From: Neorhizobium galegae bv. officinalis
GTDB lineage: Bacteria > Pseudomonadota > Alphaproteobacteria > Rhizobiales > Rhizobiaceae
Direction: 5' to 3'
Assembly (NCBI GenBank): GCA_000985875.1
Contig: CCRI01000005.1
Span: 62,001-126,000 of the forward strand
DNA: 64,000 bases
The notes below the pieces were generated by a model, which saw nothing but the letters and a program-made list of their open reading frames with translations, did not search any database and had not been told where the DNA came from. A program made the translations under genes and the position numbers. This document shows, one piece after another, positions 24,847-32,913 of the stretch; position 1 is the first letter of the stretch; every line of letters starts with the position of its first letter.

Positions 24847-25692
24847 TCAGGAATCGCCGGCACCGAGCGAGCCGCGATGCCCTAGCCGGGCCGAGATTGC
24901 CCGCGCCGCGACAAGCAGCGGTTCGGCAAAACCGTTGAGATTCTTCAGCGACAGGCGCTGGACGGGACCGGCGATGGCGACCGCGCCGACCACCTCCGAC
25001 TGGGCGTCATGGATGGGTGCGGCGATGGCGCGCATGCCCAGTTCGTTCTCCTCGTCTTCCATCGCGTAGCCAAGGCGCCGGATATTGCCGAGCAGTTTCT
25101 GCAGCTTGTCGGGTTCGGTGACGGTTTTGGGGGTTCGGAGCGGCAGGGTCGCCCCGACAAGGGCAGCGACGCGGTCTTCCGGCTGGAAGGCGAGGACGGC
25201 ACGGCCGGCGGCCGTCGAATGATAGGGCGCGCGCATGCCGATTTCCGCATTGATGCGCACCGCCTGCCGGGACGGCTGGACGCGGACATACATGATCTCC
25301 GGCCCGGCCGGTACCGCAAGCAGCACCGTCTCGCCCGTTTCCTGCCTCAGGTCGATCAGCAGCGTGCGCGCTTCGGTGGAAAGATCCATACGGTTGCGCA
25401 CCAGCGATCCCAGCCCGAAAAGCCCCAGCCCCAGCCGATAACGGCCGGTCTCGCTGTTCTGTTCGAGGAAGTCCTCGGCCATCAGCGTCACTACCAGGCG
25501 ATGGACAGTGCTCTTGGCGATGCCGAGACGGCGGGCAAGCTCGGTGACGCCGATTTCCGCATCATCGCCCTCGAAGGCCTTGAGGATGCGGATCGCCATG
25601 GAGACCGAGGAAAGGCGGCCCTTCCGGTCCTCGTCCTGTCTGCCCGTGATCTCGATGTCACCCATGGTCTTCATGTCAGTTGTCGCTCCCAT
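24847..25692 (-). CDS. IclR-family transcriptional regulator
   Basis: A regulator of about 281 residues with an N-terminal winged HTH (VTELARRLGIAKSTVHRLV) and a C-terminal GAF-like effector domain (IGMRAPYHSTAAGRAVLAF, then ELGMRAIAAPIHD). These are the standard IclR signatures. The exact start is uncertain: ATG codons at 25692, 25674 and 25665 are all in frame before the HTH, and an upstream GTG at 25734 also is. It is divergent from the MFS gene at 25922 and likely controls it and itself. The effector is unknown; IclR proteins usually sense small aromatic or organic acids. Confidence 0.9.
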   Translation of the reverse strand: MGATTDMKTMGDIEITGRQDEDRKGRLSSVSMAIRILKAFEGDDAEIGVTELARRLGIAKSTVHRLVVTLMAEDFLEQNSETGRYRLGLGLFGLGSLVRNRMDLSTEARTLLIDLRQETGETVLLAVPAGPEIMYVRVQPSRQAVRINAEIGMRAPYHSTAAGRAVLAFQPEDRVAALVGATLPLRTPKTVTEPDKLQKLLGNIRRLGYAMEDEENELGMRAIAAPIHDAQSEVVGAVAIAGPVQRLSLKNLNGFAEPLLVAARAISARLGHRGSLGAGDS

Positions 25693-25753
25693 GACAATCT
25701 GCCGCCGGGCATCGGCTGACACACGCTCGCACACGGCGATTGCAAAAGCGTCG

Positions 25754-25804
25754 TTGACAGCCCGACAGCCAAGGGATTATCCTATGGATGGACCGGCGTT
25801 CCAT
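25754..25804 (+). promoter_or_regulatory. Promoter and IclR-type palindrome between iclR and the MFS gene
   Basis: TTGACA at 25754-25759, a 17-nt spacer and TTATCC form a sigma70-like promoter reading towards the MFS gene. Just downstream, ATGGA-N7-TCCAT at 25788-25804 is a perfect 5-bp inverted repeat resembling the TGGAA/TTCCA half-sites used by IclR proteins. Its place immediately after the -10 fits repression. Confidence 0.5.
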
Positions 25805-25921
25805 ATAGAAGAACACATGACGACGACCGAAGCAAGCGGAAACATCATTGGTGGCTGCGCGGTTTGGTGGCCTGCCAGGAACCGGGCTTACGAAACAACG
25901 GCTTGAACCGAAAGACTACCA

Positions 25922-27343
25922 TTGGACACCCGCAAGACCGTGCCGTTGATCGTCGCATCGGCGCTCATCATGCAACAGATCGATTCGACGGCGATCGCCA
26001 CGGCTCTGCCGACGATTGCCGACGCACTTGGCGAGCCGCCGCTTGCGCTGCATTCGGCGATCACCGTCTACGTCCTTTCGCTGGGTGTCTTCCTGCCCCT
26101 GAGCGGCTGGCTTGCGGACCGCTTCGGCGCCCGGCGCGTGTTCTGTTCGGCAATCGCGCTGTTCACCCTTGCCTCGCTGCTCTGCGCCGCCTCGACCACC
26201 CTCACCATGCTGATCGCAGCGCGCGCGTTGCAGGGCTTCGGCGGCGCGCTGATGCTGCCGACGGCACGGCTGATCCTGGTGCGCTCCGTGCCGCGCGAGG
26301 AACTGGTGTCCGCCATGGTGCTGATGAGCATGCCGGCCGTGGTCGGCCCGGCGATCGGGCCGCTGCTTGGCGGTTTCATCACCGGAATCAGCTCGTGGCA
26401 CTGGATTTTCTGGATCAACCTGCCGGTCGGCATCGTCGCAATCATCCTGACGCTTGCGCTGATCGAGAAAATCCCGCCGACGGAGCGTACTTCGTTTGAT
26501 TTCCCCGGCTTCATCCTCACCGGCGGCGGCATCGGCGCGGTCATCTTCGGGTTCGATTCCTTCGCCCGCGGCATGAGTTCCAGCGCATTGGTCCTGGTTG
26601 CGGGCGGTGTCGCTCTGCTCGCCCTCTACATCCGCCATGCACGCAAAACGCCGAATGCCATCCTTGACCTGAAGCTCTTCCGTTATCCCACATTCCGATC
26701 GAGCGTCACCGGCGGTTCGCTGTTCCGGATCAGCATGGGTGCCCTGCCCTTCATGCTGCCGCTGCTGATGCAGGAGGTTTTCGGCTATACGCCGCTGCAA
26801 TCGGGCGCCATCACCTTCGTGTCGACGATCGGCGCCTTCGGCATGCGAACCATGACGAGGCGCATCCTGCGCCGTTTCGGTTTCCGCAGCGTGCTCTTCT
26901 GGAACGCACTGATTGCCAGCGCCTCGATGGCGCTGCTTGCCACTTTCACGCCCGCCACGGCGCCGGTGGTCATGGTGGTCATCATTCTGCTCGGTGGCTT
27001 CTTCCGCGCCTTGCAGTTCACGTCGCTGAACACGCTGACATTCGCGGAGACCGAAGACCCCGAGATGAGCCACGCGACGTCGCTGTCGCAGATGGCGCAG
27101 CGCATCGCCCAGAGTACCGGCGTCGCGATGTCTGCAATGCTGTTACACTATTTCTCCGGCGGCGCCGAAACGCTCACCAACTTCGCCTTCGCGATGTCCT
27201 TCATCATCATCGCGATCATTTCCGCATCTTCGTGCTTCTCCTTCTTCCGCCTGTCGGAGACGGCCGGCGACGTGCTCGCGGGCCGCAAGAAGGAGGCGAA
27301 GGAGGAAAGAATAGCGGCCGATCAGGCCGACGCGGCGGAGTAA
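25922..27343 (+). CDS. MFS transporter, DHA2-type (14-TM drug or metabolite:H+ antiporter)
   Basis: A 473-residue membrane protein with around 14 predicted hydrophobic helices, in the range of DHA2 family drug:H+ antiporters such as MdtD. Motif A appears as GWLADRFGARRVF after TM2, and motif C-like glycine-rich sequence VGPAIGPLLGGF in TM5. The C-terminal tail is charged. The frame opens at a TTG at 25922 with a poor ribosome site; the next in-frame Met (residue 17) would cut into TM1, so TTG is accepted. Paired with a divergent IclR regulator, it is more likely to export or import a small aromatic compound than to be a general drug pump; this is inference. Confidence 0.85.
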   Translation: MDTRKTVPLIVASALIMQQIDSTAIATALPTIADALGEPPLALHSAITVYVLSLGVFLPLSGWLADRFGARRVFCSAIALFTLASLLCAASTTLTMLIAARALQGFGGALMLPTARLILVRSVPREELVSAMVLMSMPAVVGPAIGPLLGGFITGISSWHWIFWINLPVGIVAIILTLALIEKIPPTERTSFDFPGFILTGGGIGAVIFGFDSFARGMSSSALVLVAGGVALLALYIRHARKTPNAILDLKLFRYPTFRSSVTGGSLFRISMGALPFMLPLLMQEVFGYTPLQSGAITFVSTIGAFGMRTMTRRILRRFGFRSVLFWNALIASASMALLATFTPATAPVVMVVIILLGGFFRALQFTSLNTLTFAETEDPEMSHATSLSQMAQRIAQSTGVAMSAMLLHYFSGGAETLTNFAFAMSFIIIAIISASSCFSFFRLSETAGDVLAGRKKEAKEERIAADQADAAE

Positions 27344-27566
27344 CGATGGGGCCGCTTATGGGGCATGGCACATGAAAGCTCGCCGACATTGGCCGGCGAG
27401 CCCTCCGTGGCTGCAACCCGGTGTGTGATCGGCTGCAGCCACGTGAGCAGGCGCGCGTGAGCGAGCTCCCGGCCGGGTCCCGACATGGATCATGATCAAC
27501 GACCGCCTGAGGCCGGCTCACGGCTACGAAATTGCTTTCGCTCCTCGGTCAACCGGTTTCAGGTGA
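27344..27566. other. Intergenic region with two hairpins, no gene
   Basis: Two clean inverted repeats follow the MFS stop: GCTCGCCG/CGGCGAGC (27378-27385 with 27394-27401) and CGTGGCTGCA/TGCAGCCACG (27406-27415 with 27434-27443). Neither is followed by a T tract. They may protect the MFS mRNA 3' end. Nothing else is recognised here. Confidence 0.5.
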
Positions 27567-27803
27567 CTATTGGATCAGCGAGGCGGCGTTGCGTGTGGTT
27601 GGAGCTTTGGTAGGTTTTGCATCGACCGGGACGATATCGACGACCTCCGAAAGCAGGAACTGCTTTGGAGAGCCACAGATGGTGGCGTAGACGATCCGGT
27701 CTAATATTTTCAGGCTTTCGGACACGAAGGTCCGTTGGTCGCCATTGTCGAGCACCGATACAACGTACATGTTGATCCCATAGAGGTTAGGCGCGCAGGT
27801 CAT
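27567..27803 (-). CDS. Small hypothetical protein
   Basis: A 78-residue frame from ATG 27803, starting MTCAPNLYGINMYVV. The sequence alternates hydrophobic and polar residues as a small folded alpha/beta protein would (RTFVSESLKILDRIVYATI), then has a proline/threonine tail. An in-frame TTG at 27827 could extend it. No family is recognised. Base composition is less GC-rich than neighbours, and it lies alone between the MFS gene and the marR operon. Confidence 0.45.
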   Translation of the reverse strand: MTCAPNLYGINMYVVSVLDNGDQRTFVSESLKILDRIVYATICGSPKQFLLSEVVDIVPVDAKPTKAPTTRNAASLIQ

Positions 27804-27961
27804 TCGCGCATCATCATTTCTAGCCAACCATGGTTAATGGGAGGTTAATCCCGCACCGCCGTGCCTGCCGCAGGATGTCGGCGGGTTCAAGCGTCAGCAC
27901 CCACCTCTCTTTGTCATCGCCTCCAAACCCGCGCGAAGCGACCGCCAGCCCTTGAAACGAA

Positions 27962-28006
27962 TTAGTTCGTGCGCTAAGTAAAGCGTGAGAAAACTTAGCA
28001 TACTAA
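27962..28006. promoter_or_regulatory. Candidate MarR operators upstream of the efflux operon
   Basis: Two inverted repeats with the same arms, TTAG-N8-CTAA (27962-27977) and TTAG-N4-CTAA (27995-28006), lie in an AT-rich stretch ending 13 bp before the marR start. MarR proteins commonly repress their own operon from palindromes of this size. Pattern evidence only. Confidence 0.4.
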
Positions 28007-28019
28007 TATTAAGCTCACG

Positions 28020-28475
28020 ATGAAAAATGATCCGATCGCATCCGAATTCTTCGAGGCCCTGACCAAGGTCAGCCGCAAGATCCGCACGGCCTTCAACCAG
28101 CAGGTCACGGCGCATGGGCTGACCTATCCGCGCGCCCGCGCCCTGTTTCGCCTCGCCAGAAAGCAGAACATGACGCAGAGCGAACTGGCCTGCGAACTTG
28201 AACTCGAACAGGCGACCATGGTGCGTCTCCTGGATCGGATGGAGGAGAACGGCCTGATCGAACGCCGGCCGGACCCAAACGATCGCCGTGTCAAGCTTCT
28301 GTTTCTAACGGCCCACGGAGAGGAACAGGCAAGCCTCGTCAGCTCGATTGCCGACCGCATACGCGAGCAGATCTTTCAGGACATCGACGCCGACCAGGTA
28401 CAGGTCGCAATGGCGCTGTTCGAGCGGATCACGGCCAATATCGGCGAGATGGAGGACATCAATGTCCCCGCGTGA
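28020..28475 (+). CDS. MarR-family transcriptional regulator
   Basis: A 151-residue MarR protein. The winged HTH is complete: QNMTQSELACELELEQATMVRLLDRMEENGLIERRPDPNDRR, given here in description as recognition helix around residues 62-75 and the DRR wing at about 87-89. MarR dimers release DNA when a phenolic or drug-like ligand binds or a cysteine is oxidised. It is the first gene of a three-gene operon with an EmrB-like and an EmrA-like protein; its last 14 bp overlap the next gene. It probably represses the efflux pump it precedes. Confidence 0.92.
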   Translation: MKNDPIASEFFEALTKVSRKIRTAFNQQVTAHGLTYPRARALFRLARKQNMTQSELACELELEQATMVRLLDRMEENGLIERRPDPNDRRVKLLFLTAHGEEQASLVSSIADRIREQIFQDIDADQVQVAMALFERITANIGEMEDINVPA

Positions 28476-30192
28476 GGCAGCAGCAAGGCAAGACCAAGCA
28501 GCGATCATAAGAGCGGATTTCCGCCGACACGCGGAGCCGGCCGAAACCGTCGGACCGAGGCCCCAACCGCCCGCCGCTTCCTCCGGGCCTGCCGCAATCG
28601 CGCCGCCTGCCTTCGCACCCAAGTCGCCGATGATGATCGCAGCCTATATGCTGGCCGGCACGCTGATCGCGTTGACGCAGGGGCTCGGCATGAGCTTCAT
28701 CTCCACCAACCTGCAGCAGATCGCCGGTCCGATGGATCTCACCCAGACGGAAGCCACCTGGCTGATGGCAGCCTATCTCTTCCCGAATGCCAGCCTGACG
28801 CTGCTGCTCTTCAAGGTGCGTGCCCAGTACGGCCTCCGCAGCTTCGCGGAGGTGGCGATTGTCGTCTACGTGCTGGTGTGCCTGGCGCATTTCGGGTCGG
28901 ACAGCTACGAGAGCGCCCTGGCGTTGCGCTTCTTTGCAGGCGTTGCCGCAGCGCCGATGACCTCACTCGGCTTCCTCTATATTCTCGAACCGGTCTCCCC
29001 GGCAAAGAAGATGAGCATCGGCCTCTGCGCTGCTCTGACGGCGCTCGCCCTCCCCTCGCCGGTGACCGGGATCATTTCACCCTATCTGCTCGATATCGGT
29101 GACTATCATGCGCTCTATCTGGTCGAGTTGGGGCTCGCCATGGTCTCGCTCGGTCTTGTCTACCTGCTGCCGCTCGCCTCGCCGCCGCGCGCGAAAGTCA
29201 TCAGCAGCCTCGATGTTGTCAGCTATATCTTCCTCGCCATCGCCCTCGGCTGCTTTGCTGTCGTACTGACCGTCGGTCGGCTCTACTGGTGGACGGCGGT
29301 CGACTGGCTGGCCTGGATGATCATCACCGGCATCGCGGCCTCGGCAATCTTCGCGGCAATCGAGCTCAACAGAAAGAACCACCTGGTCGACATTCGCTGG
29401 CTTACCTCGCGCGAAATCCTGCACTTTGCCGGCGCGCTGATGGTGTCCCGTCTGCTGTTTTCCGAACAGACCAGTGGCGCGGTCAACTTTCTGCGCAATG
29501 CCGGCATGCTGAACGAGCAGATGGCTGGGCTTTACTGGGTCATCCTCGCGGGCGCCGTGGTTTCCGGCATCAGCTGCGCCATGATCATGAAGCCCGCCCG
29601 CGCCTCGGCGATCCACGCCGTCTCGCTGCTGCTGGTGGCGGCCGGCAGCTATATGGACAGCCAGTCGACCATTCTGACCCGGCCGGAGCAGATGTATCTC
29701 AGCCAATTCCTGGTGAGTTTCGCGAGCGGCCTCTTCCTGCCGCCAGCGCTGATGATCGGATTGGGTGCCGCGATGAAACGCGGACCGAGCTACATCCTCT
29801 CCTTCATCGTCGTTTTCCTCGCCACCCAGAAGATCGGCGGTTATCTCGGCAGCGCGTTCTACGGCACCTTCGTGCAATGGCGCGAGCAGTTCCACTCCTT
29901 CCGGTTGGTCTCCGAACTCGCCTCCACCGACCCGCTCGTCGCAGCCCGCCTGAAACAGCTTGGCGGCGCCTATGGCAGGGTGCTCACCGACCCGAACCAG
30001 CAGGTTTTGCAGGGTGCCGCCCTCTTCACCAGGCAGGTGCAGCAGCAGGCCTATGCGCTCGCCTATGACGACGCCTTCCTGCTGACCGCCTGGGCGTCGC
30101 TCGCGGCCCTCGCCTTGCTTCTCCTCCACGTCGCCTGGCGCAACCGACACCGGCTTTCGTCAATCCGGGCCGCCATGCCCGCCGCGGCCTGA
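28462..30192 (+). CDS. EmrB-like MFS multidrug efflux permease
   Basis: A 576-residue membrane protein with a proline/alanine-rich cytoplasmic N-terminus of about 50 residues and around 14 hydrophobic helices from ITGTL-like TM1 (MIAAYMLAGTLIALTQGLG) onward. Size and topology fit the DHA2/EmrB group, although motif A after TM2 is degenerate (FKVRAQYGLRSF) compared with the usual G-x-L-a-D-r-x-G-r-k. ATG 28462 follows GGAGGACATCA and overlaps the marR stop by 14 bp. With the adjacent EmrA-like adaptor it should form a pump across both membranes, with an outer-membrane TolC-type channel encoded elsewhere. Confidence 0.85.
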   Translation: MSPREAAARQDQAAIIRADFRRHAEPAETVGPRPQPPAASSGPAAIAPPAFAPKSPMMIAAYMLAGTLIALTQGLGMSFISTNLQQIAGPMDLTQTEATWLMAAYLFPNASLTLLLFKVRAQYGLRSFAEVAIVVYVLVCLAHFGSDSYESALALRFFAGVAAAPMTSLGFLYILEPVSPAKKMSIGLCAALTALALPSPVTGIISPYLLDIGDYHALYLVELGLAMVSLGLVYLLPLASPPRAKVISSLDVVSYIFLAIALGCFAVVLTVGRLYWWTAVDWLAWMIITGIAASAIFAAIELNRKNHLVDIRWLTSREILHFAGALMVSRLLFSEQTSGAVNFLRNAGMLNEQMAGLYWVILAGAVVSGISCAMIMKPARASAIHAVSLLLVAAGSYMDSQSTILTRPEQMYLSQFLVSFASGLFLPPALMIGLGAAMKRGPSYILSFIVVFLATQKIGGYLGSAFYGTFVQWREQFHSFRLVSELASTDPLVAARLKQLGGAYGRVLTDPNQQVLQGAALFTRQVQQQAYALAYDDAFLLTAWASLAALALLLLHVAWRNRHRLSSIRAAMPAAA

Positions 30193-30241
30193 CGCTCGAT
30201 CACATCCCAAGAAGAAATAAAGAACCAGAAACGAAACTGCC

Positions 30242-31312
30242 ATGTCCAAGATCTTCCGCTTCATCGCCACCTATGTCGCACTTGCCATCGGCGCTGCCGG
30301 CATTGTCGTCGTGCTCTACGCCTGGAACCTGCCGCCCTTCCACGGCTCGGTCGAGACCACCAACGACGCCTATGTGCGCGGCCAGGTGACCATCCTCAGT
30401 CCCCAGCTTGCCGGTTACCTCACCGAAGTGCCGGTGCAGGATTATCAGAGGGTGAGCCAGGGCGACCTGATCGCCAGGATCGACGACCGCATCTACGCCC
30501 AGAAGCTCGAACAGGCGAAAGCGGCACTGGCGACGGCAGAAGCTTCGCTCTCCAATTCCGAACAGAGCCGCAAGTCGGCCGAAGCCAAGATCCAGTCCGC
30601 CAAGGCGGCTGTCGAAAGCGCCAATGCCGCCTTCGACGCGGCCAGAACCGCCTATGACCGCACCCAGGGCCTGCTCGAAAAGAACATCGCCACCCAGAGC
30701 GACGCGGAAAAGACCCGCGCCACCTTCAACCAGGCCCAGGCCGCCGTGCATCAGGCGGAGGCCGCCGAACTGGTCGCCGAACAGGATCTCAATACGATCG
30801 TCGTCGCCCGCAAGTCACTCGAAGCCAATGTCGAAAGCGCCAAGGCGGCCGTGAAGCTTGCCGAGATCGACCTTGCCAATACCCGCATCACCGCCCCGCA
30901 GGATGGCACGCTCGGCGAGGTCGCCGGCCGCATCGGCCAGTATGTCTCGGTCGGTACCCAGATCGGCTCGATCGTGCCCACGCATGTCTGGGTGGTCGCC
31001 AATTTCAAGGAAACCCAACTCGGCGGCATGGCGGCCGGCCAGAAGGTGACCTTCACCGTCGATGCCCTGGGGCATGAAAAATTCACCGGCCGGATCGAGC
31101 GTTTCGCCCCGGCCACGGGTTCGGAATTTTCGGTCATCAAGGCCGACAACGCTACCGGCAACTTCACCAAGGTTGCCCAGCGCATTCCGGTTCGGATCGC
31201 CATCGAGCCGCAACAGAGGCTGACCGAAAGGCTCGTCCCTGGCATGTCGGTGGTCGCAAGCGTAGACCTCGCCCAGGGCGGCGCGGCTCTAGCCGAGGCC
31301 AAGCTCGACTGA
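30242..31312 (+). CDS. EmrA/HlyD-family membrane fusion (periplasmic adaptor) protein
   Basis: A 356-residue adaptor with one N-terminal membrane helix (residues about 7-27), a lipoyl-type half motif (TTNDAYVRGQVTILSPQLAG), a long alanine-rich coiled-coil hairpin (about 85-195, many KxAxxSAKAAVE-like heptads), then the second lipoyl half (NTRITAPQDGTLGEV) and a beta-barrel. This is the HlyD/EmrA plan. It lies 49 bp after the EmrB-like gene, with AAGAAGAAATAAAGAACCAGAAACG before the ATG. It links the inner-membrane pump with an outer-membrane channel. Confidence 0.93.
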   Translation: MSKIFRFIATYVALAIGAAGIVVVLYAWNLPPFHGSVETTNDAYVRGQVTILSPQLAGYLTEVPVQDYQRVSQGDLIARIDDRIYAQKLEQAKAALATAEASLSNSEQSRKSAEAKIQSAKAAVESANAAFDAARTAYDRTQGLLEKNIATQSDAEKTRATFNQAQAAVHQAEAAELVAEQDLNTIVVARKSLEANVESAKAAVKLAEIDLANTRITAPQDGTLGEVAGRIGQYVSVGTQIGSIVPTHVWVVANFKETQLGGMAAGQKVTFTVDALGHEKFTGRIERFAPATGSEFSVIKADNATGNFTKVAQRIPVRIAIEPQQRLTERLVPGMSVVASVDLAQGGAALAEAKLD

Positions 31313-31465
31313 TCGCCGGCAGGTGATTGAGAATCCGAACATTACCGACATTCCGATGCTGCTCGGCACCGACGACGCCATCCTCTACTCGCGTAGCCTG
31401 TTTTGCCGTCTTGGCAACCGGCGGAACCAGGGATAGCCTCCATCCCGAAAGCTTGGGAGGGCGTC

Positions 31466-32272
31466 ATGACATCGAGTTTCAATGTTCGCAAAGCCGCCGG
31501 TTATGAGCAACTCATGGGGCGCTGGAGCCAGAGGCTGGCACCTCAGCTGATCGATTTCGCCGGTCTTCAAGATGGGGAGAAGGTTCTCGACGTCGGCTGC
31601 GGCACGGGAAGCCTGACATTCGCACTGCCGAAGGCAGCCAATCTTTCCGAGATCGCGGCGATCGACTATTCGCCCGTCTTCGTCGAAGAGGCGATCCGTC
31701 GCAACACCGATCCGAGGATCAGGATCAGCCAGGCGGATGCCTGCGCGCTGCCGTTTGAGGACGGATATTTCGACCGGGCGATGGCGCTTCTCGTCCTGCA
31801 TTTCGTGCCGGAAGCGGACAAGGCCCTCGCCGAAATGCGGCGCGTGGTGCGGCCGGGCGGGGTGGTGGCTGCAACCGTCTGGGATCATCTCGGCGGCATG
31901 CCCGCCATGCGGATGATGTGGGACACGGTTTCGATGCTGGACGACAATGCCCGGCAGATGCGAAGCCACCATTTCTTCCAGCCGATGATGCAGCCGGGCG
32001 AGATGAAGGACAGCTTCCTGCGCCGAGGTCTCATCGACGTGGCGGAAGTCTCGCTGATGATCCGGATGGATTTTCAGTCCTTCGACGACTACTGGGCGCC
32101 GATCGCCGCCGGCGAAGGACCGCTAGGCAAATATGTTGACTCGCTCGAACCGGCGCTTCGGGCGAAAACCGACGCCGCGGTCAGGGCCGCCTACGAGGCC
32201 GGCAAACCGGACGGGCCGCGATCGTTCGTCTCCGTCGCCTGGGCCTGCCGGGGAGTGGTTCCCCCCGCCTGA
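31466..32272 (+). CDS. Class I SAM-dependent methyltransferase
   Basis: A 268-residue methyltransferase. Motif I is VLDVGCGTGSL near residue 40, motif II-like acidic end AAIDYSP follows, and motif III/post-I ADACALPFEDGYFD lies near 90. The post-motif VVRPGGVVAATVWDH is typical of the Methyltransf_11 group. ATG 31466 follows TTGGGAGGGCG. It has its own terminator at 32297 and no linked biosynthetic gene, so the methyl acceptor is unknown. Confidence 0.85.
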   Translation: MTSSFNVRKAAGYEQLMGRWSQRLAPQLIDFAGLQDGEKVLDVGCGTGSLTFALPKAANLSEIAAIDYSPVFVEEAIRRNTDPRIRISQADACALPFEDGYFDRAMALLVLHFVPEADKALAEMRRVVRPGGVVAATVWDHLGGMPAMRMMWDTVSMLDDNARQMRSHHFFQPMMQPGEMKDSFLRRGLIDVAEVSLMIRMDFQSFDDYWAPIAAGEGPLGKYVDSLEPALRAKTDAAVRAAYEAGKPDGPRSFVSVAWACRGVVPPA

Positions 32273-32296
32273 TCTTGTTGATAGCGCAAACACAAA

Positions 32297-32330
32297 GCCC
32301 TCCCGGCATTTTACCGGAAGGGCGTTTTTT
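32297..32330 (+). terminator. Rho-independent terminator of the methyltransferase gene
   Basis: GCCCTCCCGG and CCGGAAGGGC form an imperfect hairpin around ACATTTTA-like loop sequence, followed by GTTTTTT (32324-32330), 25 bp past the stop at 32272. Confidence 0.8.
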
Positions 32331-32351
32331 CATTTCGTCCCATGCGACGGA

Positions 32352-32582
32352 TCAATGCGTTGAACGCGCCTGTCCGCCCTTCTTCTTCGCATCATGGGTA
32401 TGGTGGCTGTCGCGTTCGCCGCCGCCGCCGGAGACCCGGCTCCTGGAGCGCCGGTCGTCGTCGGCCGGCGGCTTCTTCACCTCGAGCGGCACGCCCTTTC
32501 TCACATCGGGGGCATTTTCATGGGACGCGCCCGGCCCGCCCTGGCGGATGCTTGCGGCTGTCTTCTGCGATGTCGACATCAT
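32352..32582 (-). CDS. Small hydrophilic disordered protein
   Basis: A 76-residue frame starting MMSTSQKTAASIRQGG, rich in Gly, Ser, Arg, Lys, Asp and His, with almost no hydrophobic core (for example SRVSGGGGERDSHHTHD). GGGAG lies 8 bp before the start. It follows directly (7 bp) after another tiny hydrophilic gene. Composition resembles stress-induced, glycine-rich hydrophilic proteins, but no named family is recognised. Coding potential is supported by the ribosome site and tandem arrangement. Confidence 0.55.
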   Translation of the reverse strand: MMSTSQKTAASIRQGGPGASHENAPDVRKGVPLEVKKPPADDDRRSRSRVSGGGGERDSHHTHDAKKKGGQARSTH

Positions 32583-32589
32583 GAACTCC

Positions 32590-32769
32590 CTATCGGTCCT
32601 GCTGATAACCCTGATGGGTCGTGTTGACCTTGGTATTGCCTTGCTGACCCTGCTTGCCGGGATCGTTCGCCTGGGGTTTGCCGCGCTTGATGTCGGCCGC
32701 ATGGGTCTGCTCCCCGGAGCCCTTGTGGCTCAGGTTTTGCGGAGGCGTCGGGGGAAGTCTGCTGCTCAT
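32590..32769 (-). CDS. Small hydrophilic disordered protein
   Basis: A 59-residue frame from ATG 32769 (MSSRLPPTPPQNLSHKGSG), with AAAAGGAGACC as ribosome site. It is rich in Gln, Asn, Gly, Lys and His and lacks hydrophobic stretches, so it should be unfolded in isolation. It heads a two-gene unit with the 76-residue protein downstream and is divergent from the alpha-glucosidase gene at 32914. Function unknown; a desiccation or osmotic stress role is a guess from composition. Confidence 0.55.
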   Translation of the reverse strand: MSSRLPPTPPQNLSHKGSGEQTHAADIKRGKPQANDPGKQGQQGNTKVNTTHQGYQQDR

Positions 32770-32913
32770 CAAGGTCTCCTTTTCTTTTGGTTTCCCACTG
32801 GTCGAACCCGCAGCGGGTCCCGATGTTCCGTCTGACGCGTTGTTGCCGCCCGGGTGAGGAACCCCCGTCGCGCTCTCGCGTTCGAACAGGTTGAAGAGGC
32901 AGGGAGGGCTTTG

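Noticed and set aside
28348..28461. Upstream extension joining the EmrB-like gene into marR
   Set aside because: The extra residues are an out-of-frame reading of marR; ATG 28462 has GGAGGAC before it.
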